Source of the DNA: Chlamydiota bacterium
Lineage (GTDB): Bacteria > Auribacterota > UBA3054 > B51-G9
Reading direction: 5' to 3'
NCBI GenBank assembly: GCA_003648225.1
Contig: QMOL01000178.1
Location: 1 to 6,392 of the forward strand
DNA length: 6,392 nucleotides
The translations under genes were made by a program, and so were the position numbers. This document shows, in pieces, positions 6,013 through 6,392 of the stretch. Position 1 is the stretch's first letter; the number at the start of each line of letters is the position of its first letter. A model generated the notes under the pieces. It had not been told where the DNA came from, did no database searches, and worked only from the letters and a program-made list of their open reading frames with translations.

Positions 6013-6392
6013 ATGAATGCAAAACAAAAACTTATAATTGAACAGATAGATAATAAACTTCTCGAATTTAAATCTGTGCAAAACAGTGTCGCTCCACCAA
6101 AGGGGTGGATTTATGCCGTTAGAACAGCTTTGAAAATGTCGATGAGACAGCTGGGCAATAAATTGAATATTACCGCGCAAAGCGTGAAAGAAATTGAAGA
6201 ACGTGAAGAAAACAGTTCTATAACAATTAAATCTTTAAGAGAAGCCGGTGCGGCTTTGGGAATGAAGTTGGTTTACGGATTTGTTCCTCAGAACGAGAAA
6301 ATTGAGAAGCTGATAGAAAACCGCGCGATGGAATTGGCGAAAGAAATTGTTTTAAGAACATCGCAATCAATGAAGCTTGAAGATCAGGAAAA
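6013..6392 (+). CDS. Mobile mystery protein A, XRE-type helix-turn-helix regulator, 3'-truncated by the window edge
   Basis: The 126 visible residues match my memory of mobile mystery protein A (TIGR02612). The family starts with a helical segment (here QIDNKLLEFKSVQNS), has a PPKGWI motif (28-33), then an XRE-like helix-turn-helix (about 34-85, including MRQLGNKLNITAQSVKEIE). It continues through LVYGFVP (86-92) and ends with a helical region closing in a MKLEDQ motif (120-125). Family members are about 150 residues, so only the last 20-30 are missing. The ATG directly follows the third operator copy and has AAGG ten bases upstream. The family is typically the first gene of a two-gene cassette with mobile mystery protein B, a Fic/DOC-domain protein, found in plasmids and mobile regions. 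By that analogy it is likely a DNA-binding antitoxin-like autorepressor. The partner is not visible here. Confidence 0.92.
   Translation, partial: MNAKQKLIIEQIDNKLLEFKSVQNSVAPPKGWIYAVRTALKMSMRQLGNKLNITAQSVKEIEEREENSSITIKSLREAGAALGMKLVYGFVPQNEKIEKLIENRAMELAKEIVLRTSQSMKLEDQE

Noticed and set aside
5959..6180. 73-residue open frame on the - strand
   Set aside because: It is antisense to the operator array and the helix-turn-helix gene, which has clear family motifs on the + strand.

Overview
The window looks like a bacterial chromosome segment in which ordinary genes are interleaved with accessory DNA. All five genes I can support lie on the + strand. The best taxonomic hint is the fourth gene, a secreted protein ending in a PEP-CTERM sorting signal. 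Such signals are typical of Gram-negative bacteria with an exosortase system, including Verrucomicrobiota, Lentisphaerota, Planctomycetota and some Proteobacteria. The 6-phosphofructokinase with a PKTIDND motif fits such lineages but does not decide among them. Both clear promoters are of the sigma-70 type. Placement in the PVC group (Planctomycetota, Verrucomicrobiota and relatives) is an inference and is uncertain.

Layout: the C-terminal part of a 6-phosphofructokinase (2-883) is followed by about 400 bases without a gene (884-1292). This gap holds several inverted repeats and ends in a near-consensus extended -10 promoter. That promoter drives a 1041-residue protein combining a phospholipase-D-type nuclease domain, a superfamily II helicase and a C-terminal DUF3427-type domain (1293-4418). 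A 76-residue acidic protein of unknown function follows (4484-4714). Next is a 328-residue secreted protein with five FG-GAP/VCBS-like repeats and a PEP-CTERM tail (4751-5737). A second repeat-rich gap (5738-6012) carries hairpins, a full-consensus promoter and three tandem copies of a 14-bp operator-like palindrome. It leads into a helix-turn-helix gene that I recognise as mobile mystery protein A (6013 to the right edge, cut off).

How it fits together: by hand-counted sample lines, the helicase gene and the small gene after it are AT-rich, while the phosphofructokinase and PEP-CTERM genes are richer in GC. This suggests that the helicase/nuclease unit is an acquired, possibly defence-related cassette placed between resident genes. 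The right edge enters a second accessory unit. Mobile mystery protein A is known to pair with mobile mystery protein B, a Fic-domain protein, which would lie just beyond the window. The operator array suggests that this unit is autoregulated in the manner of a toxin-antitoxin operon. A 14-bp sequence that is half of a palindrome occurs in both gaps, so the two may share a dispersed repeat family.
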